Shown one piece after another: positions 47,967 to 61,411 of a stretch of 64,000 nucleotides of DNA. A program made the translations under genes and the position numbers. The stretch spans positions 372,001 through 436,000 of the forward strand of contig QEYB01000936.1 in assembly GCA_017562135.1 (NCBI GenBank). The letters are read 5' to 3'. The stretch's first letter is position 1. Each line of letters begins with the position of its first letter. Under the pieces are notes generated by a model. That model was not told the origin of the DNA and did not search any database. It was given only the letters and a program-made list of their open reading frames with translations. The stretch comes from Dipylidium caninum. Taxonomy: Eukaryota > Platyhelminthes > Cestoda > Cyclophyllidea > Dipylidiidae.

Positions 47967-50900
47967 ATGTCGGAGTCATCGAATGATCTCATTGCCTTTA
48001 CCGATTCGGACCACACAAATACCACAAGGTTTAGTGTTCTTAAAGAATTCGACCCTTTATTTGCGGAGAAGGTAAATGAAGATGATCCGTCTCCAGTTCT
48101 GCCTCCAACTATCAGAAGAACGGAACAAAACAATCACTCATTTCGCGCATACCATGTTTTTGACCAGTCTTCTTCAAAATATAGCAACAGAGCTGGAGGT
48201 GTTTTTGACAAAGATAAAATTTGGGGTGAGATAATTGAGTTCGCACCTGATGAAATTATCTCCAGTGATCGTGAAATTGTAAAACAAGATATTCATCCAA
48301 GTGCTTCATCAAGTACTTCACCTCAAAACCTTCAAAGATCCCAACAGGTACATGTTTACCTTTTTGCGTAACACTTATTGCCGTGCCTCTGAGCCATTAC
48401 GCAACACGTAATCCTGTTTGCCGTCAATGGATATGCCTACGTATGCTTCGAGTAGTTTTACTAAGACATCGGTGTTTTCCGTCGCTTACATTCATGTACC
48501 CGCATAGGATAGATTATTTCTCAGCTTACGTAGGAATGCATTTCTGGTTTTGTCCAAAAAAACATCACTATAAACTTTGCATCAAAGCCACATATTAGCG
48601 GTTAATGTTTTAGTGTATAATAAATAGGATAATGACCTAAGCGATTGTTACTACAGACGTCAACAGGAACGTTTCTTCTTCGCCGCAGCATCACCATTGA
48701 TCCGAGCCTCCTGAACTTTGTGAAATCCGTGGAAATGTGAGTTGTATTATCTCACATATCATTCAAAAATTGTGTCAGGCTTTGGCCTATCTTCACACGC
48801 CCCCTCTCTTGCCATTCACCCTAATATGGTATCAAATACTCCTCTACAGTGGAATTAGGCTTTCAACAATGCGCAGGTGGGTATGATCCCTGTTTAAACC
48901 ATTTTATCTCAAGTTGCTTTATGATTTTCACATTCATTGTCTTCTTCGCCGGAGTTTGCTGCAGTTTGTGCACAATTTGCCGAGTCAACCCCCTCCTATT
49001 CCTAGCTCGTAAATTCAATCACCGTGAATGTTTTCAGCTTATGCTAACTCTATCCTGGAATCGAGTAACCAATAAACTCTTTTGTCCTCTTCTGTCCAGC
49101 CGACGGCACGATGTGATTTTGGTTAAATCCAGCTCATCTGAGAAATAGTTGACAGAAAGGCCCGAAATTGCATACACGTCATGACATCGTTCACACCCGA
49201 GACATTCTTGCAAATGCTAATGCAATTCTCATGTGACAAACAATAACAAGTGTATTTTGCTAAGTGAAGTGAAAGACGTGCGAAAATAACTGAGTGATAA
49301 TAGTCGCAGGAGATAGCAGGACTAAAATGGCATTGCGAAGAACTCGCAAACAAATTTGGGGTTTTGTTTATGTGATGATAAATCAGTAGATGGTGGGATG
49401 TAAGGGGTAAGTTAGCTGTTTAACATAGTCACTGGCGATATTATTACCCCCTACACCCATTCATCCCCTCAATCCTTCTACAACAGTTGCAACCACTGGT
49501 TTACTCCAACGAAGGACACCTTTCCCCTCGTTTCCGACATCTCCCTCCACGATCTCCCTCGGCCCAATCCACCGGTTTCCTCTCAATGCCTACCTCTTCG
49601 ATGCCATCCTCGGCAGTGCAACGAGCTATCGACTGCACTGCGAGGCCAAGGACGAAGAAGAGAATCTTGTGGAGGATTGGCGAGTCAATCCTGGCCTAAT
49701 GTGGATGACCAACCTCTGTCCACTCCCCAATTTCCTCGCGGTTCCGGGACCGAGTGAGATGGAGAAGATCACCCTCAAGATCTATGTGCCGCTACCCGTC
49801 TACTTCTGCAAACGCTACGACGACACTGTCCGCAATTGGCTGAAACAACGTCTCCAGACCACGTGTTTACGTGAGTACGGATCATTCACGTGTCCTTCCT
49901 CCTCCATTCACAGTAATGCTTTCGCTGCAACACCGCCATCATCGAAACAAACATGACAATTGCCATTGAAAACGGATCAACCACTTCTGGAGCAGATGGC
50001 TCGGGCTCACCCACTCACCACTCACTGATGAGTGAGTCGATGCACGCCGACAATTGCACGAACAAGCTCTGTGACCTGGCGACCTGACAGCCTTGTCGCC
50101 TAGTTATGTTGTCAAGGAGGGTAGGCTCCGGGCAGAAGTGGTAATGGGAGTGGGAAAAGGAACGGGAGCGGGTGAAGAGGAGGAGGAGGAGGGACAAGTG
50201 CTCTTGCAACCTCGATTATCTCACCAAGCCATTCCCACATCCACACGTAGGCACTTCGACGTAAGCATATGCCTACACCGAACGTCTATTATTGACGAAT
50301 GACGGTAGTGACGAGACTCTCTAATCCACGCCGCAAAAGACTGACGACGATGTATTTTCGCCACGTGCATTTGAAGCCGGCAATTTTGCCTCTCGTCCTC
50401 GTCGACGCACTCGACGCTCTCAACATCCGACCAGAGTGAAGTCGGTGGCGGGTGTTGACGAAGTTCATTCGCCTGTCCGCAGACGAGAGCATTCGACCAG
50501 CACGTGGACCTTCTTAAGGCGGTTGGAGTGAGGCGGCTGCGAATGCGGACAGAACGCAGAAGTATCTGTTCCAGTAGCCACTATTTGCTTCGTCTAACCG
50601 GGTGGTGTTACATCTCGATCCGTAGCATTCCGTCTGAATCTTGGGTTGCTAGGTTCGCCTCGGATCGGCGGGCTCACGCAACTGATCGGACACAAGTACA
50701 CCCCTAATTTCGTCTCCTCCGCTTTCCATTTTCCCTTTGCTCCCTAATATCATTTCCCCTCATCTAATACTGCTGTGTCAAGTTTAACCCACCTTCCTTC
50801 GCCATAATTCGAATGCTCTTTATGTGTTTCCCTCCGTTTGTCATCCACTGGCCCACTTTTTGAGAAGCCAGTAAACTTTTGCCTCCACATTCTTTTATAA

Positions 50901-53900
50901 TTTCGCAATAATTATTGTGAACTCTGCGCCCCTCAGAACACTCTCACACACACGTGCAGTAAACGCTTCGGTAGGAATGCACCGTAGTGTTTTTAACAGC
51001 CGGGGACAAAAGCCAGCAGTGAAATGCTTGCGACGCCCACTCCTATCTCTTTCGATTTCTCTATCCGCTACGTCGACTGGTCATTGGTGAACTTTATCTT
51101 ATCGGAGGCTGCCATTGCCACATCAACAATCGTCGCATTGTCGTGGGTGTAAATGTTAGTCATAAGTGGACATAGTGACGACGTCGTCCTTCAACCTCAC
51201 GGATAATTTGGCAGGAAGGGGAAAGTGGGAAGAGATGGAGTGCAGCGGGGGCTCTTGTAACGGTTTGAAGAGTTCATGCTGTGATTGCCTTTGTTGTGGT
51301 CAACTTCCACAAGATTGTGTACACGATTAACCACACCGCTGACTCACTGAATCTATTGACAATTTGTTTTTATTTTTTAATTAGCAACCAAAACTGTTTC
51401 AAGCCTGGTTGAAGAGTGTCTCCGAGAGGTGTTTGCTGGTGCCGAAAAACCTCCCAAACCGTCTGATTACTGCCTTCGGATTTGCGGACGCACTGATTTA
51501 CTGCATCCGTAAGTTATCCACCTGCCTTTTAAAAAAAATACTTTGTCTAATCTGCGTCTTGCTCATATTGGTCGATATTTTACTTTGACCTTGGGCTCTT
51601 GTATTTTATTGGTTTATGCTATGGGGAGTTTTTTTGTTAACTTTATAGAAATGCTCGTCTCTGTGACCATGAGTATATTCAAGACTGCTGTCGTACATCG
51701 ACAACTGTTCGTTTGGTTTTGGAATACTTCAGCGCGCAGGAATTCTTTTTCCCCACGGTATGCGGCAAACCTGATTGACTGTTTGTCTTTACCAAACGGA
51801 GTTATCTCTATTGTTATGCCTTTTGCTAGGCGGAGGATAAAGCCCTCCCGTTGAATGTTCACAATGCCTACTATACTGAAACTCGAATTCCCGCAAGGTG
51901 GGATGTTTCTTAATGCCCCATAATTTATAATTGCAAATGAGCAATTTCTTTTCCAGACTGTTTAAATGTCTTTTTTTAAATAGCCAAATAAAACATCCAG
52001 CTAACCTACTACTTATAGCTTCTTAAACAAAACTGAAATTCATTATTTTTAGCAGGAAGTAGGAAATCCATTGCCACTGTACTTTATTCTTCCCTTTGCT
52101 TTACATTTAGAGCTGCGGTTGAAAATTCGTTGAAGAAAATTAGCACTTATATTGAGATTCTCGGCAAACAAATCTCAAATTTTTCATTCGTAAGTGGCTC
52201 ATTTGCCTGTAACACTAAAGCTGTGATGATTCAAGCAATTGCTTGTTCCTTTCAGGAGGGTGTCCATGCCACGGGCAATACGTGTGAGATGCTCCGACAA
52301 GCGGTGGGAGCGCATATCTCAGAAATCTGCCAGGGAGCAGCGATTAACACCTTATCCGAGGCCATGGTGGCTGTCCAAAACAGTCTCTATAATCTCATTT
52401 TGAGTAGAAAACCTCGAGTATGTGATATCAAGAAAAGGGGGCAGGGTAGGGAAAAATAGAAGCCTATCCCATCTCGGCTAAGCATTTCGGTTCCAACTAA
52501 AATTAAACGCTTTCTTATACTTTCCTTTGTGATGTTTTGCCTAGTTGAATGAGTAACTGCAACTCAAAATCTTTGTGTTATTCTCTAGAAACACTCACCT
52601 TTTCTACGGAGTCTCACGTCGCCACGTTTGACGGAGGGAGAAGATGCGGAACAAGTGGTATTGGAGAAGTTGGCAGTTTTGGAGATGCAGGTGATTAGAC
52701 AAACGATCGCTTTTTTGAAATGGAAGCAAGCCTGGTATCCGGACATCCAATTGTCCCCTGAACGACCTTCACCATGTGAGTTATTAGGCTTTGTTTTCAA
52801 AGATATAGAGGGGATCGCAGATGATTACAAGTGACGAAATAATAAAAACGCAATATGGTTAAAAATAAACTCTATCAAGTGAACTATTCAGAGAAATCAA
52901 CATGTTCTTACAATATTATGTTTGACCAATCAGTGGTCGATTCTGAGGTCATTTACGCCTTTTGACCAATCAGAGTTTGCTAGATTACTAAATACTATTT
53001 TGTTGGCACAATCTTCCCCCCTTACATCCTCCCGACAGACTATTTGCCCCGTCGACATAGAATGCATAATCGAGTGCTCGACAGATGCTGGTCATCCGCA
53101 TGAGGTCGGGAATGACGCGCCATTTCTCCACGGCGTGAAATATGTTAGCTCGTTGCACTGCTGAAAATGGCGTTGAAAATGTAGACTTTGGAGAAGACTT
53201 GCGGATCGGGCCGCGAAGATTGTGGAGGGAGATGTCAGAGATGAGGGGGAAGGTGTCCTTCGTCGGAGGGAACCAATGGGTGCTGCTATGGCAAGAGCCT
53301 TGATGGGATGAATGGGTGTTGGGGAAAATAATTTTTCCATTTACTCAATCTCCTTTACCTAATTGATGAACTTCCTTTTTGCGAATCTATCGCATCAACT
53401 TCGACCTTTTTCTTCGTGAATATATTTTTTTCTTCATCACATTCTTTCCCACTCTCTTCTTCCTCTTCAGTCATCGGATGTCGAATGGAGTGTGAACGTC
53501 TTCTCGGCTGTCACATCGCGGCTGACTACGAGTCTCATCGAATGTCAAAGTGCGACATGCCCTTGGTGCTGCGGATCGGCAGTGTCATTGATCCGTGCGA
53601 CTTGGCGGGTATTTCGGAGCTCACGAGGTACACCCAACACCCTCCCACGTATCTCACTTTTTTTCCACGATGCTTGAATTGTCCACTTGTTTTCACCAAT
53701 CTGTCTGGATTTTTGTGGCAATCGGAAACACTGTGGTGGTTTTTACCCTCTTTTTCGAATCCAGAGCCACGTTAGTTATTGTCCTGGAAACTATTGAACG
53801 GGCGTTTTTGTTTAGTCTCTGCCCAGCGACGTCTGAGATATGCATTTTAAACGCACCTGAAATTTTTATTTACCACTCTTAAAGGTATTCTTCCTAGTCA

Positions 53901-56900
53901 TTTTGTAGTTTTTTTTCTCCTATTTGTATTTTATTTATTTACCGAAACCAAACTCCATTTTCGTCTACTTTTCTTGTACCAGTTTAAATTGACTCAAGCT
54001 TTGAGGCATATTAATAAATTATCCGGCGATGGATCCACTAATGAGAAAAAAGGCCGTCAATGATGGTTCTAAAAATTTTGTTCTGACAATTTGAGTGCCG
54101 TCAAGGCGCCTTGAGGTGCACCACCGGCCCATCCGCACACGGAACTATTCGTGAATTTGACCCTGAACGCGGAATTCGCCATTCATGTGTAAAAAAACAA
54201 AAATGTACTCATTTGTACCAGCCGTACGAACTGACACAACGTCAGATGATCGTGTGACCGCAAGAGCAAGTTCGCATCTTTGTTGTTTCCTTCGGTAGAC
54301 ACGATTGCCTCCTTTTTGGCACCAAATCGTCACTTCTGCAGAAAACTAAACCTTGTATGAGCATCGGTAACGGTCGGATAAATGTGTAGACAAGACTACA
54401 CTCCTAAGTTGAAATTTTATCAAACAAATTTTGATTACTGTCCAGGTGGTGATCATCCATGCTTCCTCCCTTCCTACAACCAAGGAAAACCATAACAGCG
54501 TTGGAGTCCCATTGCCGTGAAATCTATGTCATGCAGGAAAATTTCATGAGGGAAAAAGAACCAGCATTTCTCACTTGGCACGGCGCAAAATCACTGCATG
54601 ATGACATACAATCACAATAAAGAGCTTCAATTCATTGTGAACAAAAAATCTTCTTTTTTTTCAAAAAAAAGCATACATTACTTGCCTTTAGAAGTTATTG
54701 AAAGTTATTTCGTTTGAGTACCGCTTACACTCATTGCCTGTTTCATAGTTTCCATACTAGCACAATGGCAGACTTGCTTTCTTGCCTCAGAGTTTTTTAT
54801 CCTAAATTCACTGATGTCTGTATAATCGGAGGTAATTCCCAATGGGACATTTCACTTTCTTCCTTTTCAGTTCTGGCGGTTGCGTCCGACTCCACGTGGT
54901 CCTAACTTACGCCGGTCGTCCGTTGTCAATCATTTGTTCTCAGACAATTTGTCCCACTCATCCCCGTAATATTCCCGAGTGCGCGGAATACGCCTGCACC
55001 ACCCCGGTGCTTCGTGACTTCCACTTCTCCCGCAAGGCCGACTTCAACGCCGGTGGCAAAATTAACGAATGGATTCGGTTTTTAGGTGCGATCTTTTTCG
55101 CCTCTCTCTTCCATTAACGCGCTCTTCCTCCTCTTCTCCTGACTCTTTGCCTTCTGCCTTCTTTAAAGACTTCCCTTTTCGACGTCTTCCACGGGAGACC
55201 CTGCTGAATGTCAGTCTAATCGCCCTGAAGAAACAAACCGAGGATCCCGTTATTCGTTAGTCCACCTGACGCTTTTTTGTACACAATTACCTAGGCAGCA
55301 GTGGGAAATTACTTCTTAAACATTTATAATTGAACGTCTCTAGTGAATAATGGAACTCTGCTTGGTTGGGTTAACATTCCCCTATTCGACCCAAATGGTC
55401 GCCTTCGCCAAGAGGTTGTTCTGGCCGGACTTTGGCCTGCCACGATTGGGGGTCTCTCGCCAGAATTCCGGTCCACCTTTACTGAGCCTAATCGCCGTTC
55501 CGACGCTATTGTTGTGGAGGTAGGGAGTTTTTATCCCACGCCTATCTTTGGGTAAAATTCTCTCCTCACTAAATGTCACCGTTGGGGATTAACCTCCAGA
55601 TCGAGTTTCCCGTCTACGAGCACGAGTTCTACTTCTCTACGCCGCTGATAGCTGGCGAGTGCAATTCGTAAGTGTGGAAAACTTGTTAAAAAGGTTGAAA
55701 AACTGCCTTTGTTCTTCATCACCGACGCTCACTTTTAGTCATCTGGCCCCCCTCTCGCAAGAGGAAAGAAGTTATTTCATCGAGGCGGCCACACAAATTC
55801 TCTACACTCCAACAGCTCAGAACTCACCGTCTGGACGTCGGCCGGTGGAATCAACGTTGGAGCCTAAATTCACCACCTTTCTGACAGATCTGAGGGTTCA
55901 TCAAAGCCTAATTGATCAACTCTGGCAATTTCGTGGCCGACTTGTTGGATCCCCGGAACTCCTCTCTACCCTCCTTGTAGCCGCGCCTGTCTGTTGGCCA
56001 GAAAGCTGTCGACGTGCTAACCGTATGCTTGAAAAGGTTTCCCATGAAAAGATTTTGTGGATGCTTCTACTCTCTCAACTCTACAAGTGAGTTTACCCTT
56101 CTACCGTCGTTTTTAGACATGAGTACTGACAGGCTCTGGCGATAGTTGATTTACATTTTTTCAGCCTTATCAAATACTCCACACCTCTGCCACCAGGCGG
56201 CGCGCTGCGTCTCCTCTTGCCCGACGTTCCCGACCAACTTACCCGCCATTGGGCAGTCTCGTGCATATCCCAATTTCCACCGGACGGTCTTATCTGCTAC
56301 CTCCCCTCACTTCTGGAGGTAGGCGAGGTCTACAAACCCTTCATCACTTGGCCGAACTTGTCGCTCTTCACACTGTCTTACCTTCTCCCGCCTCGTAGGC
56401 AGTTAACTACGACCTTTATTTGGACTGGTCTGGTCTCGTCAGTCTTCTCCTGCACCGTGCGTCTGTTTCCCTGCGCTTCTGCAACGCCCTCTATTGGTAG
56501 GATCCCATTGTGTCCGTGGATAATAAACTTATTCCCTCTCTCTCTCTTGTAGGCATATCAAGAGCATTTTAACGACTCCTAAGTGGCACAAACAACGTCG
56601 ACTGGTATTGCTTAAAACGGCTATTGAATGGCAACGTGGCAGTCGGTTGAGGGCTGTATGGAGTCTACAAGCCGATGTATTGACCCGAATCTGTCACACT
56701 GGTGGGTTTATACCGAACATCTAGTTGTTTATGCATTATTTACGTCTACCCTGATTGCATGCTTCTCATTGGCCCCTTCCCTGGCTGGGGGTATTCAGCC
56801 GAAAGTGTGAAAGCTGCCAAGGATAAGACAAAGCGTCGGACACTTCAAGAGGGTTTAGATTCCATTCAAGGCTTTCTTGACTGTCGATTTAAGAGTGAAA

Positions 56901-59900
56901 AAAATACAGATTGCTCCTTGCCGATTTCGCCTGTTTCCTACCGTTCACAAAACACTTGCTCCGATCTACCAACTCCCGATGCCTTTCGATTGCCTTACGA
57001 CTTCGGATTTGTTAGTCGAGGCTTCAAGGTGAGTAGGTGGAATAAATTTTCTAGTTTTTCTTACATAGCTTAAAAATTTGGAAAATTTTGTAGAGTCGAC
57101 TTGTGATTGGTCAATTCAGGCTGAACGAAACGAAGTTGCTTTTTTTCTCTTACTTTATCCGTAAACACTTCCTGTGTTTATCTTTTAATAATTACTTTCC
57201 CCTTTTTTGTTTATCTATTTAGATGGATGGATGCACCTATATTACGTCCTTCACATGTCCCATTAAACTTACGCTTAACGGAATCGACGGAGAGACGCGC
57301 CAGTCTATCTTCAAGGTTAGCGTAAAATCAATTTTTACTTTCTCCAGGTATCTGCACATGTTAGTATATTAAAACAAGTAAAGCCGACACATTTAACACG
57401 TAATTAATTGGTCGTCCGATCACATAATTAAGGCAGATTTGTTAACCAAACTCTTAACTGACTCTGGTGGTCTTTCACTTTCTCACATCTCCAATCATTA
57501 TGCACCCAACTGTCCTTCCGTTCACTTTTATATTTCATTTTTAGGCGGGCGATGATCTACAAATGGATTTGCTCATCTGCCAACTGGTACACGTTGCGGA
57601 TAGAATTTGGCTCAGTGGTGGACTGGATCTGTGCATTCCACACTTCACCGTGATGCCGACTGAACCGAAGCGTGGACTCATCGAACCGGTAATTCTTCAC
57701 ACATTCATCCCTTTTGTTGCCCTGGATAACCGAGGTCCCGTCTTTCTGCTATCGTGACAATTTACCCTCTAACTACTCCTCTGCGGCTGTCCACCATCCT
57801 TCCTTCTTTTCGTCAGGTGCCAGATTCGGAGACATTGAGATTAGCCAACCAGGCTAGTGCATCAAACCCACAGTACAAACGGGATCAGGGACTTTTGCTC
57901 TGGTTACGCGATAATCAGCCAAACATGCGGGCTCTGGGGAAGGTCTGTGTCCTCCCGCTTCATAACCTCATTTCCGCCCCTTTTTGTCTTCCGAGCATTT
58001 CTCGACTAGTGGAATTGCTCAGACGGCACATTCATGCGCCCATTAGGAGTACCTCAATTCTCTCCATTCCACTAAGATATATTTAGCCTCATAAACTCGG
58101 GATCGAGACTGGAATGCGATCAGGACGGACGAATAGATTATAACGGATGCGTTAATCCGAGCTATCCCAATCAGTCATTTATCCCCAGGCTCTTCTACTC
58201 CAGGCTGTTCATAACTTCGTGCATTCCACTGTCGCTGGTTCCGTGCTGACCTTCGTATTGGGTCTGGGCGATCGTCATAACGACAATATAATGATGAGAA
58301 CAAATGGTCAAAGTTTTCACATCGACTTTTCCAAGGTTTTTGGGAATTTTCAAAAAATACTCAGTTTTAATAGGTGCGTTTGCCTACTTGTAAGTGTAAG
58401 AATGGAACAAAAGAGCGTTGTCAACTGTCTCATACTTTTTTTTACTTCCTCCTCGTTAAGAGACCGATCACCCTTTATCCTTACTCCTGACATGTTGGAA
58501 ATCGTCAAATCGGCTGAACCGACATCCTCGGAATTGCGACCACGCGAGGACATGGCCAAAGAACTCGTTGAAATCCCCTCCTTCGTACAACATTGCTGCC
58601 AGGCTTACAAATCCCTTCGTAAAAACGCCTTTTCAATCATGGGTGTCTTAGAAATGGTATGTTAAAGCGTTGTTATTATCTGTCTTAATCTGGGAATGCA
58701 ACCTAAAACTGTGGACGGAAAAATTCACATTTCTTTCCCTTTTTCCTTTCACAGGCTTGGCAAATGCAACTACCGGGATTAGAGAGAGGCCAAATCGGTC
58801 ATGTATACGGCAACCTTCGCCGATCAATCAGCGATGCGGAGGCGGATGCCTTTTTCAAGGAGTAGGCCACTTTCAGCGATTTTCTTAATTTTTCCTCTAT
58901 TAGGCTAATCCAACGGAGTATTCAATCATACTCTGCTCAGTTTAACAATATGATTCATGACAAGGTGCAGAGGAGCAAGAAACAACCCACTACGGTAGAC
59001 AATGTGGAGAATTATTATACGCCTTATGTAGCACAAGGTGTGTATTTATACCTCCACTCGGCGGCACCCGCACTGGCGGACAACGCACAATCCAATTTGT
59101 GGGTTTATCTTTTTTGATTGGTTAAAATTCCTCTTCGCCTATTGGTTACCTGTTGACCAATGAAAATCACATAAGTATTTCAATGTTAGAACGAGACCTC
59201 AAATCGAGTTTTAAGTGAAAATTGTTGTATACCTAGTTAAAGTTGACATTTTTCGACAGAAGAGTTTAGGGGGAATGTAGATTGCTTTTCCTCAATTACC
59301 TTATCAATTGTATTTTAGTGGCTTGGCTCGAATATCAGTTACGGAATCATCAATATCTCGTAATGGGCGGTATCTGAAAGTATGATTCACACTCAAACTT
59401 ATCTGATTTACTTTCATTCTCAGTTGGTAGTAAAGTTTTTTGTTTTGTCTTAGCCTGTATTCAAGTTTGAGGTATTGCCTAATGCCGGCGATTCAACCGA
59501 TTCCAATGGAGAGTTTTCGCCGCGTAGTTTTCACATCTATAGGGATACACACGAATTGAAACGTCTTGCTTGGCGTCTCTTGGATTCCCATCCCAATAGC
59601 CGACTGGCCTTGAATTTGCTGGATAAATTAACCGAGATGGACGATCAAGTGTTGAACTGTGCCCAGCCCTCCCCACCGTCTGGGCAGCTTGTGAATGCTC
59701 TGAAAGTGGCACTGGTGGACTTAATTCAATTCTACTCCCGTGTAAGAAAACTTACTGTCTTCATAACAACGAGCGTACAGCTAATTTCGGGTTTGTGTAT
59801 GTTCAAAGCTTCAGTATTTAGAACGAAGTATAATCGGCACAAAGTGATTTCAGTAGCATGGGCGACCATTTTTCATAGTGGACATCAGGCATTACAGTGG

Positions 59901-60901
59901 TTATATGTTTAATTTTACGCAAACTTCCCCTCAATATCTTAATTGCCTACAGGATCCTAGTATGATAAGCTTCTGGAAACCCACAGAATCAGATGTGAGC
60001 CTCGACGTTCCACAAGGGACTAACCCTGGTGAGTAATTTCACCACGCCTATTTGCGATGTCGTGGCCGCGGATTTATGCCACACGTCGAATGCGTCTCCT
60101 CTTAGATACGACCGACCCATACGTCAATAGTGATGAAATTTTCACTCCTCTATCGGATGAGCAGGCAAACAGCTACTTGGACGACAGCACCCCTCCAGAC
60201 GGTCCAGCCGTTCGGTTGACTCTGGAACTTAGTGAATCCTGCGATCGCCTTGAGATTTGCGTTGAAGAGGGCAATGATTGGGTAAGTAGTCCTCAATACC
60301 GCTGCCAAAGGCTCCTAATCGAAACCATTTTTATCAATAGGACCACTGCCGATGTGTTTAAAATAACTTCCCGCGTCTCAGACTTTTCCACGAACAATGT
60401 TTTGTCTAATTGGATTTTTTAAACGATTTATAGTGGTTGGGAGGAGAAAATCTTACTGTTAAAGCCGTCATCAACGCCAGAATCACCCAGAATCTCCTGC
60501 GATCACTACTTCCTCAACGTTCCTGCACTCTACTGTCAAACAATCCGAAGCTCAATGAAAAAGTAAGTCAAACGGCCTTAGCCCACGACATATTTGTTGA
60601 GTGGTCGAGTTTCAAGTGAGAAATAACTTCGAACAAAGTCTCAGGATGTTTGAACTCTTCGGCTGAACAGTTAATTTGTGTTTCCCTTTCCCTTCGGGTT
60701 TTTTAGTTTAGTTTCGAACTCACGCCCCAAGCACATAAGGAGGCAGCTCTCATTTTCACCGCCCGCCAGTTGGACACCCAAGGTATGAAACACCTGATCG
60801 GAGAGGCTACAATCCCCCTCAACTCTCTGCCACATCACTCTGGGTCGAACAAGATAACACGGTGGTACGAACTCTCCCGACGCACATTCGAACACGTTTA
60901 A
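47967..60901 (+). CDS. PIK3C2: Class II phosphatidylinositol 3-kinase (PI3K-C2), about 33 exons
   Basis: Class II PI3Ks make PI3P and PI(3,4)P2 in endocytosis and membrane traffic. The model is about 1,731 residues. N-terminal exon 47967-48347 (alternative ATG 47919); 48657-48736; tiny 48852-48878; 49487-49870, 51385-51508 and 51649-51757 with a Ras-binding-like domain (CLRICGRTDLL, HEYIQDC); 51830-53627 in five exons; C2 (54871-55667); helical domain (55739-56701); kinase (56799-59041); PX-like (59319-60028); C-terminal C2 (60106-60901). Kinase motifs: IFKAGDDLQMD (Lys kept; usual LRQD changed), LGLGDRHNDNIMM, HIDFSK (DFG Gly is Ser), NRDRSPFILTPDM. The combination of N-terminal extension, kinase, PX and C2 is unique to class II. 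All phases from 51385 on agree. Exon 49487-49870 has one base too many for its flanks. The 27-bp exon is the least certain. The largest intron is 49871-51384. Confidence 0.94.
49871..51384. other. 1.5 kb intron of the class II PI3K gene
   Basis: A phase-1 intron within the Ras-binding-like domain, with C-rich and T-rich patches. Open frames here (for example 50504-50707) have no recognisable domain. I see no RNA gene or repeat. Confidence 0.6.
52776..54870 (+). other. Class II PI3K introns flanking exon 53471-53627
   Basis: Two introns (52776-53470 and 53628-54870) around one C2-proximal exon. The exon reads FIGCRMECERLLGCHIAADY in the only frame whose phases (1 in, 2 out) match both neighbours. 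The introns are T-rich, and no further exon was recognised. Confidence 0.6.
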
Positions 60902-61411
60902 AGTCAATTTGTGTATATTCCCCTTCTCCACCACCACAAACACCACCCCGACTCAAAGGTCACCAGGCCTACTCTCTCTTTCGACACGTTAACATGACAC
61001 CCCACGCACGTCTTTCAGCGATACGTCCGAAGATCACGCTTCTCACTCATCCTTCAGTTCTGTCAACGCCTGATGCTTCTACATGAGATGACTCGGTAGT
61101 GAGTCAAAATTCGTCCAGGCCCGCAAGTAGCTTAATTCAGCTGCCCACAAGTTGAGAATGCTAGACTGGCTACACATTGGCAAAGACATTTTAGGTACTA
61201 ACTCAGGAAGCGACGCCACTACTAGGAAAATGTTAGCGTCAGCAGCCTATGAGCTAAATCACGTAATTCCCAGGTGAAAAATTGATTAACTCAAAAGTTA
61301 TGCTCGCTTTGTCCAACTACAAAAACTAGGAGGAGTCGAATGTCGCAAGTGTTAATAGGAAAGAAAATAAATATGTACAAAGTTGTGAAAGTCTGGGATT
61401 TGAGAACTCGC
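60902..61411. other. Convergent 3' region of class II PI3K and STEEP1
   Basis: A 510-bp spacer with the two facing 3' UTRs. No gene was recognised. Confidence 0.6.
61366..61371 (+). promoter_or_regulatory. Candidate poly(A) signal of class II PI3K
   Basis: AATAAA, 465 nt after the PI3K TAA and only 41 nt from the STEEP1 stop on the other strand. If used, the two convergent mRNAs would abut or overlap at their 3' ends. Confidence 0.35.
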
